A model generated the notes under the pieces. It saw only the letters and a program-made list of their open reading frames with translations. It was not told the DNA's origin and made no database searches. A stretch of DNA of 64,000 bases from Lophius americanus (lineage: Eukaryota > Chordata > Actinopteri > Lophiiformes > Lophiidae), in assembly GCA_037951165.1 (NCBI GenBank), contig JBBDHG010000026.1:5349501-5413500 (forward strand). The letters are read 5' to 3'. Shown here piece by piece: positions 24,766 to 35,385 of this stretch. Positions within the stretch are counted from its first letter, which is position 1. Each line of letters opens with the position of its first letter. The position numbers were made by a program, and so were the translations under genes.

Positions 24766-25595
24766 GAAATGATGAAATCTTAATGGGAAATAGTCCATTT
24801 TAATAATTTATTAAGATAATGTGAACCTTTTGGTAGAGCATGTTTAAAAAAAAAGGGTTAGCTAAAACAGCTAATAACTTCTTGGCAACATTTTTTGTCT
24901 GGCTTGTTTGGGGTTGTGAATTGATGCGTATCGTGTGTGTGTTGAGGCCTTAACTGTAAATCAATACACATGGTGAAACGTTAATGACGTACAGTTCTTG
25001 TAAAACAGAACTAAATTTCTCAGGCTCAGCAAGAAAGTCCCATAGGTATCCATTAAAACAAAAATAACAGTGAAATACAAAGCAGGATTAATACGTTAAT
25101 ATTCTGATGCTTTATCTAGTTTTCTTTAAATGCCTTCTCTATCTCTATCTCTATCTTTCTGTTCTTACCACTTTAAATTTAAGTACCTCTCCTTCATTTC
25201 TCTGTCTATGGCGCTCTTGTTTTTCTTTGCCCTCCTCTCGTCGGAGAATCACTGAAATCAATGGGACAAAAGGGAAGAGTGAACCTTTCTATCAAGGCTG
25301 AGCAGGAAAGTTAAATAAGGGCACCCACCCCTGAACTCACCTCCCTACGTATTTAATTGCCTATAATTACAGCGGGAGCTGCCACAGAATGCAAATCAGA
25401 TGATATTCAGCCGCCTACTCTGAACTGTACATCAGTTTTCTCTCTGCCGCTGTGTGACTGAGCTGAAAGAAATGCAACAATAATGTAAGACCTGAAATGT
25501 TAAAAAATGATAGCGCTGCAGCGTCCTGTGAATCAGACATAGAGAGGAAAGATAGAAGGAAGCAGCTGAATTTCTCTCTCTCACTCAACCCTTAG

Positions 25596-25763
25596 GAGGA
25601 ATATTCGAATCCATTGAGAGCGGTCCCTCAGGAGCGGAGGAACTGGCCTTTAAATTCGCCTTGAACACAATCAACAGGAACCGCACGTTGCTCCCCAACA
25701 CCACGCTGACCTATGACATCCAGAGAATAAACATCTTCGACAGCTTCGAGGCTTCCAGGAAAG
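25596..25763 (+). CDS. grik2: grik2 exon 2 (amino-terminal domain start)
   Basis: The exon is 168 nt and starts after cccttag. It begins with two bases completing a split Gly codon (human G39), carries 55 full codons, and ends with the first base of the Ala codon completed in exon 3 (donor aag|gtgagt). It encodes GGIFESIESGPSGAEELAF onward, the first strand and helix of the bilobed amino-terminal domain. Two N-glycosylation sequons are kept (NRT and NTT, human N67 and N73). It ends in DSFEASRK, which precedes the conserved Cys of exon 3. The ESGP and GAEE residues match GluK2, not GluK1 (ENEP) or GluK3. Confidence 0.95.
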
Positions 25764-27676
25764 GTGAGTCGGGAGATGGCATCTCGACATAAAAAATGTC
25801 CAATTTCGTCAGTCATCACTTTTATATAGCAAAATAAATCACGAAATAATCTGTTTGTGGAGCGGCTGCCGTGCATTTAAGGTATTTATTAGTCACAGCT
25901 TTCGAGCATATGAGATTAATTAAAATGGGTCTTAGTGACGGAGAACCAAAATGTTTATTCATCAAGAATAAATCCCAAAACGAATACAACTCAAGTAACA
26001 GCAGGGCTGCAAATCATTTTAAATGTTTGCTATTAAAGTTTACTGATTGCACAAACAGCTCAGACATGATGTGAGATTGGAGACGAACACAGAATATCAA
26101 TTTACAAGTTTTCGCTTTTACTATGTTGTGCATTGTGTTTACTGTCTATTGCTTTATTCCAGTGTGAGATTCACGCACTTAGCTTTATGGCGGTCTTAAA
26201 ATTTAGTTGGCATGGCTTCGACACTCCTTTTTCAATCCCAGAGTTTAATGTATAACATTTCACGGGTGCAAACTTTACAGCAGTACATACTGAGGATGAT
26301 CACCGTAGACTAAAATACAAGGGGGAGGGTTCATACTTCTAAATAGTCAGCCAAAGAACCCTTCTTAATCTGAGAAAGAATCGCCTATTTCCATCCCAAA
26401 GGTCGCCTCTTTGCAAAGCTACATGAAGATCAATTTAGACATTTTTTAACTATTCTGCTAAGACACTTTAATATATAAAACATCTCATTTACATAACTTC
26501 GTTATATGTCTGAAAAGTCGGGGGTATTATGGAATCGTCAGCGCCGCGGCTAATGATCCTTTGTGTCAACTGGATAATTCAAGTACTTTTTCACGGATCC
26601 TCTTCAAATTTCACACCCACTGGCCATTTTTGGAACGGTCAGTTGTATATTTCTGCCACTAGGGGGATCTTTAGCTTAAAAAGCTTTCGGGTGATAATTT
26701 CTCAACTGATGGTCCAATTTAGTCCAAATATTGTACATATAAATCAACCGGAGGAGCTCTAACTTGAATACTTCATATATATGTACTTTATTTGAATATA
26801 CTGACGTTATCCCCACGGATATGAATTCAAGGCTTTGCGTAACACTCGCCGTTGCAACCAGGTCAGCTGTCAGCGCCTATGAGTCTGCGTCAGACAAACA
26901 GGGGTTTTGGTAGGCGGGGAAGTGGTTCTGGAGGTCGGCAAAAAGGCAAACAGGTGGAGATCACCGACCAGAGGTGAGCCCAGCCTCCAGAACTGGTGTT
27001 GGAGACTGAGCACTTGTAGAAGTGACATTCTTAATTGTTATTCTTTGTTTATTTCAGTCTAAAATAAGTTTTTCAAACATGAATGGGGAGAAAGGATAAG
27101 TAATTATCTAAACTGATGACTTAAAGTATAAAAATGTTTACTCCGATCGCCACCACAGGCAGAGTTGAATCCGCCAGGCAGACACACCAGTTTACCTTAC
27201 AGCTTTTCTACAAGCCGGATCTTAATGTCTTTGTGTTGTTGCTGTCTTTAACAGTGAGGTTTCATACGTCATAGCTTCTTCTTGTACTATAATTTCATAA
27301 TAATAGTAAAGGAGGATCATAAAAATTTGAGTCCTACTCCCCAGGAGGAAGGGGGCCCATTGTCATTCGTTCATTTGTATTTGTAGTAAGATTTCACCTT
27401 ATTTTTTTTCGGAATAAAAAACCACATGCAACTTGTAAATATATCTATTTAAAAGAGCCACATCACCAGACAGGCCACTTGATGTGTTCATAGATATATA
27501 TTTGGCAATTGAGGGCAACCGTTGATTCATAATTAGGGAGGGTCGAGCTGAAATGTGATATTGTATCTCATTTGCTCCGATTGTTTGCTTACGATGACAT
27601 ATGCTGGTTCATACAAATAAATAAATATAGACAGATTAAGCTAACATATTTCTTCTTCCACTTCCTGCTATACCAG
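25764..27676 (+). other. grik2: grik2 intron 2
   Basis: 1913 bp, GT-AG (gtgagt ... taccag). It contains R1 copy C (26515-26800). The rest (25.8-26.5 and 26.8-27.6 kb) shows nothing I can name. The small open frames inside are not supported. Confidence 0.9.
26515..26800 (+). repeat. Unnamed dispersed repeat R1, copy C (5' part)
   Basis: Blocks: 'ggtattatggaatcgtcag', 'gtatatttctgccactaggg', 'agctttcgggtgataatttc', 'gatggtccaatttagtccaa', 'aaccggaggagctctaactt'. These align in order with the 5' halves of copies D, E, F and H. The 3' part is absent. Confidence 0.7.
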
Positions 27677-27934
27677 CATGTGATCAGCTTTCCCTCGGGG
27701 TGGCGGCCATTTTCGGCCCCTCGCACAGCTCGTCAGCCAATGCCGTCCAGTCCATCTGCAACGCTCTGGGAGTGCCCCACATACAGACCAAATGGAAGCA
27801 CCAAGTGTCGGACAACAGGGACTCGTACTACGTCAGCCTCTACCCCGACTTCTCCTCCCTCAGCAGAGCCATCCTGGACCTTGTGCACTTCTTCAAATGG
27901 AGGACGGTCACCGTGGTATACGACGACAGCACAG
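27677..27934 (+). CDS. grik2: grik2 exon 3 (amino-terminal domain)
   Basis: The exon is 258 nt after taccag, encoding (A)CDQLSLGVAAIFGPSHSSS through VTVVYDDST(G). It contains the Cys equivalent to human C96, which in GluK2 forms the amino-terminal-domain disulfide with C347 (present in exon 7). The stretch VSDNRDSYYVSLYPDFSSLS is diagnostic of GluK2 among kainate subunits. The phase-1 end (acag|gtacag) joins exactly to exon 4. The frame stays open beyond the donor to a TGA at 28192. The donor is directly repeated 6 nt downstream (see separate entry). Confidence 0.95.
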
Positions 27935-27946
27935 GTACAGGTACAG
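27931..27946 (+). promoter_or_regulatory. tandem alternative splice donor of exon 3
   Basis: The exon 3 end reads acag|gtacag|gtacagtt. The hexamer gtacag is duplicated, so two donors with the same acag|gtacag context lie 6 nt apart. Use of the distal site would keep the frame and insert Thr-Gly between DDSTG and LIRLQEL (…STGTGLIRL…). Which one is used cannot be told from the sequence. The proximal site gives the vertebrate-conserved junction. Confidence 0.7.
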
Positions 27947-30900
27947 TTGGCCTCCATCTTCAAATAATGCTTATGCAAGGCATGATGCGTACGACAGCAT
28001 TAGCAAACCTGGGGGCTTTCACGCCCCAAAATGTCAGGAAAAAACAAGAAGAGGTGGACTACAAAAAAAAGCAGCGGCGCTTGCAAGAGTTCAGAGAGCG
28101 CTTTGTAGACTGTCAACTTAATTCAGAAATCAATAGCTTACTGTTCTGCCTCATTCCTGCAGGTGCTGCTCATGTCAGTCTTCCAGAAGAGTGAGCAGCA
28201 GTATAGAGGGGAAAAAAACACACATTACACAGAATGACCTAATGTCTCTTCAGATTAATGCCATGCGGAAGCGAGTTTGTGAGAGCTGACAGCCGCCATT
28301 AATAACTCACACAGACACTTGCTCTCAGAGGGTGGCCATCAAATGTGTCTCTGAGCCAATTGGTATTTTTTGCTGTGACTTTGTGGAATGGCTCATAATA
28401 TGTATTTTGGAAACATGAGTCATATTCTAACGCCAGTGAAGTGATGTCATTGTGAGGAAATTGCTCCGGAGATGATGATCATACTCAAATGTTCATCTGT
28501 AATTTCAGAGCGATTTGCCGTGATGTGGTTGACAACTTAATGTTAGTCAATTAGATCAGGCTGAACGCACGCATAATCAATTCATTCTCAACTTTGCGGA
28601 AAGGGATATTGACTAATACATGGCGGCATCCTAAAACACTTAAAAAAATATATAAATTATTATTGTTACTATCATATGTGGTCTATTATTATATTTTTTC
28701 ACTGAAAGACATGAGCTTTTTCCACGTGTCATTTTTTTTAATTTGAAGTGGAAACAAATGTGGCTTTAACACAAATCTGTTAATTGTTATTTTGGACGTA
28801 CATATTTCTATGTTTTTTACACATTTGAAGTGTTAACTTGTGGTTATGCATATATGAATTTTACCATGTTTTTTTGAAAATGTGTTTTTCATATTGTTTT
28901 GGACATATTTGACTCGCACTTTATTATGTTTTATTGTAATTATTTATTTTGTTTTAGACTTTTTGTTCAAATTTGAGATAGCCAATCACACGTGATCAAA
29001 TGTGAAAAAGGGGAATTTACATTTTTTGAAGAATTATATTTTTTTCATATTTCATAATTTGTTTAAAATATATTTAAAAGATATTGGAGAGCAATCATAT
29101 TATATTTAATTCACATGTGAAAATGTAAAACGGGAAATGTCAAAATGGAAATTTCACAGTGAAAAGGACCAGTCACATGGGAAAATGAGGCTTCTCATGT
29201 CAAATAGTTTTCTTTTTTATGTTGAAGTTTTAATAATGATGTGAATTAGTCATTCATATAAGGAAAAAGAAGTAAATATGTGATTTCATGGGTCGTGATT
29301 TCACATTTCAATCCACATGAGAAAAAATCTAAATCACGTATAACTCTCATGTTAAAATGTTTATTTCCAAACGCTTCAGGTCCACAGGTGAAACTATTTT
29401 CTTCATTCAGAAACTGACAATAACATTTAAATGAATTCAGCTCACAAAAATTTGATTTTTCAAACATGAAAAATATGATTCTCCACATTTAAAACTGCAA
29501 ATTCCACATTGAAATTTTTCATAATGTAGCAGAATAGAAATGTAAAACTTTTTCAATTCAGGTTTCAGCAGAAGTTGTTATTAAACAGAGATCACTTCCT
29601 TCATTTATAGTCGTAAAATATAACAGCAAGAGTAGCACGCTTGTGCAATGTATGTAGCGACGTATAAACATGGTAAAAAAACATTATTTTGTCATCACTG
29701 TGAAATTTGATCGATTTTTGTCAATGGAGAAAGAACTCCCAGACCTTATGCCGCTCCCTTATTTGGATATATCTTCACTTGATTTTCTGCTTCTTTGAGT
29801 TAGTTCTTCAAAACAACCCAAACATGTTGGGTAAATTTTGTAAATGCCGCTTGGTTGTACTGCTTTATCGTTTCCTCCATGATCTTTACTTTCACATCTG
29901 TTGCGTACAGTTCAGTAAACAGCCAATCCCACGATACTCTCGCAATCGTACATTCACCTCAGATGATATCCAAATGACTCGCGGCACTTCCTACATTATT
30001 CTGCCTCATCTCCCTGACCTCCTCCCTCCCTTGTCAATTTTATCCTCGAAGCTCAGTGTATTATCACCCCGATTCTCTGGGAAACTGTTCCAATGGTACG
30101 CCAAAAGGTGACCTCTCGCCTCCCTTGCTGTCAGATAGGAGCGATCTGGGCCTCCTTTCTGGAGCATTTCTGCTGCAACACACCGGACGCCCTGAAAAGT
30201 GTGACAGCTGCATAGCAGCGTTGCTTTCCCCCCCGCTGCTTCCACCTGGTCCCAGGCTGTAATCACACGGCTTCATGCTCCAGGGCCCTGAGCTGCTGAT
30301 TGGAGCCTATCTGACGGCTGGCGGGGGAAAAATTGGAGGGGATAAAATATTCACACACAGCCTTTAGAACCAGGGGAAAAGTCTGAAGGCATTAGCCAGA
30401 GCCCACAAACATCCACACAGACAGAGTTTCCCAGACGTTGAGCTCACTTGACAGATTCTTTTTTTCTGGCTTAACACCTCCAATAGTGTCAGTATGAACA
30501 AAAACAGGGGGATGCAGACATGCCCTAGAGTATGGATCTTTGGGAATTACCCGAGGAAAGCTCTCGGAGGTTCAACATTTCTCCCTACAATGGTACTTTT
30601 CACAATGAGACCTGCATGTTCCTATTCCATACCAATCTTTCAATGGGCTTCAGGGAGACCCGGCCCCACTCACGGTAAGACCATTAAACTGCTCATCCAG
30701 CACTTCATTTCAAAATAAAAAATAGGCTTAGATATCTCAAAGTGGTTCCACGGGAAAAAGAAAAAAAATCCTATCTCACTCCAGTTCCCACTCAAACTAT
30801 CCTCACTGCTCCATCCATTTTTATACCCATGACAAGTAATCATCTCTCTCATCAATCCAGCCTCTTTCATCCCCGCACTCTGAAGTTCTTTACCGAGGGA

Positions 30901-31535
30901 GAAACTCATTGTAATCTCATCACAGTTCTCTCGGAAAGCTTTCTATCTGAGCGTGTGGTCGAGAAATGAAAGGTGAAGATTGAAGCTCAATATATGACAG
31001 CGGCATCAAACTCCCTCCGGGCGTGTATGAAACCAGGCAAACAGAGGCGCTCTCATCAGAGCACATCTGAAGAGTGCGTGAGAGACAGGAGAGGCAGGAT
31101 TGACCAAGGCTTTCCTTAAAGATAAGATTGAACCTATTCTATACCGCTGAATGGGATGGAAGACTAGAGCGGATCATCATTTGGGAAGCTTCTTGGGGAT
31201 TGGAAGTTTCTGTGGGCGGGCACAGATCGAGGTTCTTTCCATTTTGTTCATTCGCTATAAAAGAGTGCAACACTGGGTTGGTGTTAAATTCTCCTGATAG
31301 GTCTGTAGCTGTCTTTGCTTGCCAAGCGTGAGTAGGAGGATCAATAGAGTGTGGATTAGGAAGGCTCGCATGTGAGCCTTTTTTCTGCTGAGAAACCTAT
31401 ATTGGGTTGTTATTTTGTGGCATCCTCAGCTTCATAGATACAAAATGGCAGCAGATCAAACATGTTATGTTGTTGCATCTTTTCAATTCTTCTCTTTTTT
31501 CATTTATCTGACAGTTTTTCCTCCTTTGTCTGCAG
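27935..31535 (+). other. grik2: grik2 intron 3
   Basis: 3601 bp, GT-AG (gtacag ... ctgcag). The first 260 nt are open in the exon 3 frame. 28.7-29.5 kb is an AT-rich region with recurring CACATGTGAAA-like motifs (separate entry). 29.6-31.5 kb contains short open frames on both strands, overlapping each other, with no recognised domain. I see no exon or named repeat there. Confidence 0.9.
28730..29530. repeat. AT-rich region with recurring CACATGTGAAA-like motifs
   Basis: Variants of the near-palindrome TTCACATGTGAAA recur many times on both strands: 'cacgtgatcaaatgtgaaaa', 'attcacatgtgaaaatgt', 'agtcacatgggaaaatga', 'tgatttcacatttcaatcc', 'tccacatgagaaaaaat', 'ccacaggtgaaact'. The spacing is irregular. 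It looks like a degraded tandem or palindromic repeat, and no coding potential is evident. Confidence 0.45.
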
Positions 31536-31717
31536 GTCTCATCCGACTGCAGGAGCTGATCAAGGCGCCGTCACGATACAACATTCGTTTGAAGATCCGA
31601 CAGCTACCCACAGAGACCAAGGATGCCAAGCCACTTCTGAAGGAGATGAAGAAGGCAAAGGAGTTTCACGTCATCTTTGATTGTGGACATGAGATGGCGG
31701 CCTGGATTCTAAAACAG
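31536..31717 (+). CDS. grik2: grik2 exon 4 (amino-terminal domain)
   Basis: The exon is 182 nt after gtctgcag. Two bases complete Gly, then 60 codons run from LIRLQELIKAPSRYN to AAWILKQ, ending at a phase-0 donor (cag|gtacga). It corresponds to human residues 182-241. The core KDAKPLLKEMKKAKEFHVIF is almost identical to mammalian GluK2. Departures are CGHEMAAW for human CSHEMAAG. The upstream polypyrimidine tract (tttttcctcctttgtctgcag) is strong. Confidence 0.95.
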
Positions 31718-31814
31718 GTACGAGTCCAGATACAGATCTGCTATCTCACATAAATAGATACTATTCATGTCGCTCTAAATGGCTTCATATTTAAATTTAT
31801 CGAGCTTTGTTCTT

Positions 31815-32112
31815 ATAAAAGTTGGGGAAATTTTGGAATCGTTATTGCTGCTGCATCCGCTTCAGATAATTCCAAAACTATTTCATTGATCATTTTCAAA
31901 TCCTCTTAGACGTTAGTACGCCAAAAGAACTGGATTGATTGGTGGGAAAATATATACGTTTTATATTTCTGCCACTGTCAGAACTCTATCTCCAAAAATC
32001 ACAGTTTCTGGGCCATAAAAATCTCAACCATAGGTCCGATATAGTAGCAGCAGATGAATCCACTGGAGGAGACCTAGCTTGAATATATTGTCATATATAA
32101 CTCTGTACCAGA
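31815..32112 (+). repeat. Unnamed dispersed repeat R1, copy D (5' part)
   Basis: Blocks: 'gaaattttggaatcgttatt', 'aagaactggattgattggtg', 'tatatttctgccactgtca', 'agtttctgggccataaaaat', 'cataggtccgatatagtagc', 'actggaggagacctagcttg'. They are in the same order as copies C, F and H. The copy stops before the 3' half. Confidence 0.7.
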
Positions 32113-32120
32113 TAACTGAT

Positions 32121-32149
32121 ATATGCCTGATGTCCACTATCAGGCATAT
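32121..32149. repeat. perfect 11-bp inverted repeat
   Basis: atatgcctgat (32121-32131) and atcaggcatat (32139-32149) are exact reverse complements separated by 7 nt, giving a small hairpin in intron 4. Function unknown. Confidence 0.7.
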
Positions 32150-34094
32150 TTTGCATGACCTTGGTGTCTAAGGACATATAAGACCTAAAATTTTGGCTTT
32201 GACATAAACCAAGGCTTTTATTAAAATCTAGCATCAAGCACGGCAATAACATAACAAAAACTAGTTAGAAGTCCAATGATGGGACTGTTGGGTAGAACAT
32301 GTTATGAAGGTTGACGGTTCAGTCCTCTATGTTAGGAAATTGACTGGACAAGGAAGTACCAATTAAACTTTGAGCATCAACAATAAATATTTTTTTGACA
32401 GCTTGTTAAAACACCAGAAAATTTGACTGTACCAGGAGTCAGGACTGTGTGTGTGTGTGACCTTTCGGATTTCCACAGGTGGAGTGAATAACCAATGAAT
32501 CTGAAGCCCTGTCCCATGCCTCATGCAAAGTGTCTCTCTCTAATGAAAAGATGCTTCACCCTCTTTTACCCGCTTTTTTACACCCATGTATGAGAATGCA
32601 AATTTTTATGATTTTTTCGAATGACTTACAAAATAGCAACAGTGCAGTTACATTCTGTATCAAGTCGATGCCAATGTGTGCATCACTAGTTAGAGCAATA
32701 TTCTCCTCATTTACTGCTGCATTTCTCCGTTCACGACCAGCTAGTTGGAGCAGTGTTTGTATCTCAAGCCAGGGTGAATTGACTTCATCCATTCTCTGTG
32801 ACTATCCCAGCTTTGAAGGCGGGGTAAAGCCCCGGAAAAGTCGGCAGTTCATCATCAGGCTGACACATAGAGACAAAGATCCATTTCAGCACATATAAAC
32901 ACATATAGGCAATGTAGGGACACCAATATTGCATTTATTTGGTTTGGACTGTGTGTTTTGAAGCCTCTTGCTGTGAGGCAAATTATTTTACCATTTTTTA
33001 TGAAAAATAATTACTGAAACCAGACTGTGAAACTATTCTCGGATAAAATGGGACTTTCTTAATAAGAAGAGCTATCATAAGTTCAATCAGATATACTATC
33101 TCCTTGCATACTCATATTATCATCACCTTTCAAGAATATCGTAGGTCCTACAAGTGTATTTAAGTTCCTATAATTTCCTTGTAACACTTTCTATAAGCAC
33201 TGGTGCAAATGTTCCAGAAATCTACCCACTTCCTGCTCTTTGCATCTCTAATCTGTCTGTAAAATATTAGATCTCTACCACTGACCCATCATGGATGCTC
33301 TCCGTTGTACAATAAAAGGTTTTTTAATTAGAAATACTAATTCCGCTCATAGGCACGTTAAATTCATTTAAAAGAGGCACATTATTTATGAGAATGCCAA
33401 AAAGTTGTAATTGAATTGAAATCTGCCCAGACACAAGTTCCGCGCCTCTTTCCTCTACTCAGCTCTGAGTCTTCAGGAAGCAAGAAAAATAATTTTTTAT
33501 TGATGGCGAATGACACAAAAACAGATACCGCATGTCGACAGCTCAATTTCGTTTTTTACAATGCTTTTTCGGATTTGCCTTGGCCACAGCGTCTGATCTC
33601 CTCGCAGAAAAACACAACTCTTGAGTATTTTTCTTCTCCAGCCTTTCCACAAACAGACGGAGTTGTGAAATAAACAAAAGCTTATCAGTGCAAACAACAC
33701 ATGCTGTGTGAAAAATATCTGCTGAATCCTATTAAAAGGCAGACACAGAAACTTGTGCTTTCTTTTCTTTTTTTAATATATACTTAGAGTTTGGTTCGGC
33801 TCTAGGGGGGTCGGATTAGACAATGCCATCTTATTCTAAGCACGATAACAGCTCCATTTATCTTTTAATAGATCATCAGCCTCACATTCCCGCCCCATTC
33901 GGAGTCTAAACACAACCCTCGCCTCTTTTAACCTGAAAGTTTTTCTTTCTAATCTTGCCCTCCTTACCTGGGGACAGACACGTCAGGGTAACTTAACAGG
34001 TTTTGTAAATAGCTGAATGAAAAACAGAATGAAGTGAATGACTCATTAGACTATTAATCACTGATCTTTAGTAACTCTCATTCTCTCCCTGCAG

Positions 34095-34148
34095 GCCCTG
34101 GCCATGGGGATGATGACTGAGTACTACCATTTTATTTTTACGACCCTG
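34095..34148 (+). CDS. grik2: grik2 exon 5 (amino-terminal domain)
   Basis: A 54-nt microexon-sized segment after ccctgcag, phase 0 on both sides. It encodes ALAMGMMTEYYHFIFTTL (human residues 242-259). Ala-Leu at the start separates GluK2 from GluK1 (Ile-Leu-Phe) and GluK3 (Ala-Met). The single change from human GluK2 is Phe for Tyr in YYHF. The donor is ctg|gtgagt. Skipping would remove 18 residues in frame. Confidence 0.94.
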
Positions 34149-34304
34149 GTGAGTATGCCCTCAATTCTTCTTCTCTGTTGACAAAATGCAATTACTGCAT
34201 CTCAACGACTTTTAATTTTGCAGAGCAAATATTCATTTTGCAAGTACAGCTGTGTTGGAGTTTCTCTTACAGTGGTGCAAAAGCAACATATAATCACACT
34301 AAGA

Positions 34305-34512
34305 GCGGCTGTAGCTCAGGATGTAGAGTGATTATTCTCTAAGCAGAACGTCTTGCAGTCTACATTATTTAGGGTCCTTCAGTAAGACCTTGAACCCCAA
34401 TTTACCCCCCAGGCCCCTCACAGGAGCTGGCCGCCACTCCTCAGGGACAAATTATTGATGGATATTCCAGTGTTTCACTGTATGAATGTACTGCATGTTA
34501 AGAAGTGATAAC
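34305..34512 (+). repeat. tRNA-derived SINE, plus strand
   Basis: It starts with gcggctgtagctcaggatgt, an A-box-like tRNA head, followed by 'cagtctacattatttagggt', 'cttcagtaagaccttgaacc', 'ggccgccactcctcagggac' and 'ttcactgtatgaatgtactg'. It is colinear with the SINEs at 19797 and 48255 and matches a common teleost family. The B-box is degraded. Confidence 0.7.
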
Positions 34513-34854
34513 AAGGAGCGAACATGAAAAGATCAGTGTGTAGGATTTAGGGGGCTCTCGTGCAAAAAATGGAATGTAGTATTCATAATTAAGTTTTTAT
34601 TGATGTATTATCACCTGACACTAAGAATAAGTGTGTTTATGTTCACTTAAAATTAGCTCGTTATATCTCAAGAAGGGGCAGGTCCACTTTAATGGAGGCC
34701 ACCACTTTGTAAATTTTGAGAAGTCAAATTTTGAAAAATGGGGGATCGAAATTATTTTGTAGCACAGAAAAAAGCAATGCAGCATGAAACATCACAATCA
34801 AAATCATAAAGTAGCAAAACCGGATTGGTACAGGCGATGGCAGAAAACAAAGAT

Positions 34855-35385
34855 AAATATTAGTGTGTCTTCAAGTAAGTAAGTTGAAATATCTGATGAG
34901 CGACAAAGGTTAGGAAGAGTGAAAAGAAAGGTTTACAAGATGATAGTGAGACCAGATGTGTCGTATGGTTTAGAGACAGGGACACTGTCTGCAAAAGACA
35001 GCAGGCAGAGCTTGAGGTGATAGTGCTGGATATGTTCAAATCTTCTTTGGGAGTGACGAGGATGGACAGAATTAGTAAAGAGAGCACAGCAGAGGGACAG
35101 CCCAGCCCAGACGTCTTGGAGACAGAGTAAGAAAGGCCAGATTGAGATTGTTTGGACACTTTAAAAGGAGGGATAGTGGATCTATTGGTAGTAGGATGCA
35201 GAGATGGAGCTCACAGGCAGGAGAAAATAAGAAGGAGCAAAAAGGAGGTCTCTTGATTTGTTGATAGTGGACATGCAGTTGGTTGGTGTTACAGAGGAAG
35301 ATGCAGAGGGCAGTGGAGGATGGAAACAGATGAACTGTTGTGGAGACCCCTAAGGGGAACAGCAAAATGAAGAAGAAGAAGAAAA
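34855..35385 (+). mobile_element. RTE-type LINE 3' fragment, plus strand
   Basis: The + strand encodes broken pieces of the C-terminal tail of an RTE-type retrotransposon: 'GRVKRKVYKMIVRPDVSYGL', 'DAEMELTGRRK', 'DMQLVGVTEEDAE'. It ends 'tgtggagacccctaagggga', 'acagcaaaatgaagaagaag', which is this family's characteristic 3' end with a short GAA-repeat tail. Stops and frameshifts show it is dead. It is the same family as the minus-strand insertion at 22738-23140. Confidence 0.8.

Larger units (their letters stand above)
1..25595 (+). other. grik2: grik2 intron 1, 3' part (no exon found)
   Basis: This is non-coding DNA upstream of the first recognised grik2 exon. Vertebrate GRIK2 exon 1 encodes the signal peptide and a short stretch ending just before the split glycine codon. 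I looked for such an exon (hydrophobic leader followed by a HVLRF-like motif and a GT donor) and did not find one, so it probably lies left of the window. The interval contains the repeats listed separately. Stretches such as 3.7-5.0, 7.2-8.5, 9.0-10.9, 11.3-13.2, 15.4-17.9 and 23.5-24.4 kb show no gene or repeat I can name. Open frames here are short and overlap on both strands. Confidence 0.8.
31718..34094 (+). other. grik2: grik2 intron 4
   Basis: 2377 bp, GT-AG. It contains R1 copy D at 31815-32112 and a small perfect inverted repeat at 32121-32149. The rest (32.2-34.0 kb) holds no feature I can name. Confidence 0.9.

Noticed and set aside
34305..34380. tRNA-like sequence (A-box with weak B-box)
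   Set aside because: Part of a SINE. The cloverleaf does not close and the same blocks recur as interspersed repeats, so it is not called a tRNA gene.
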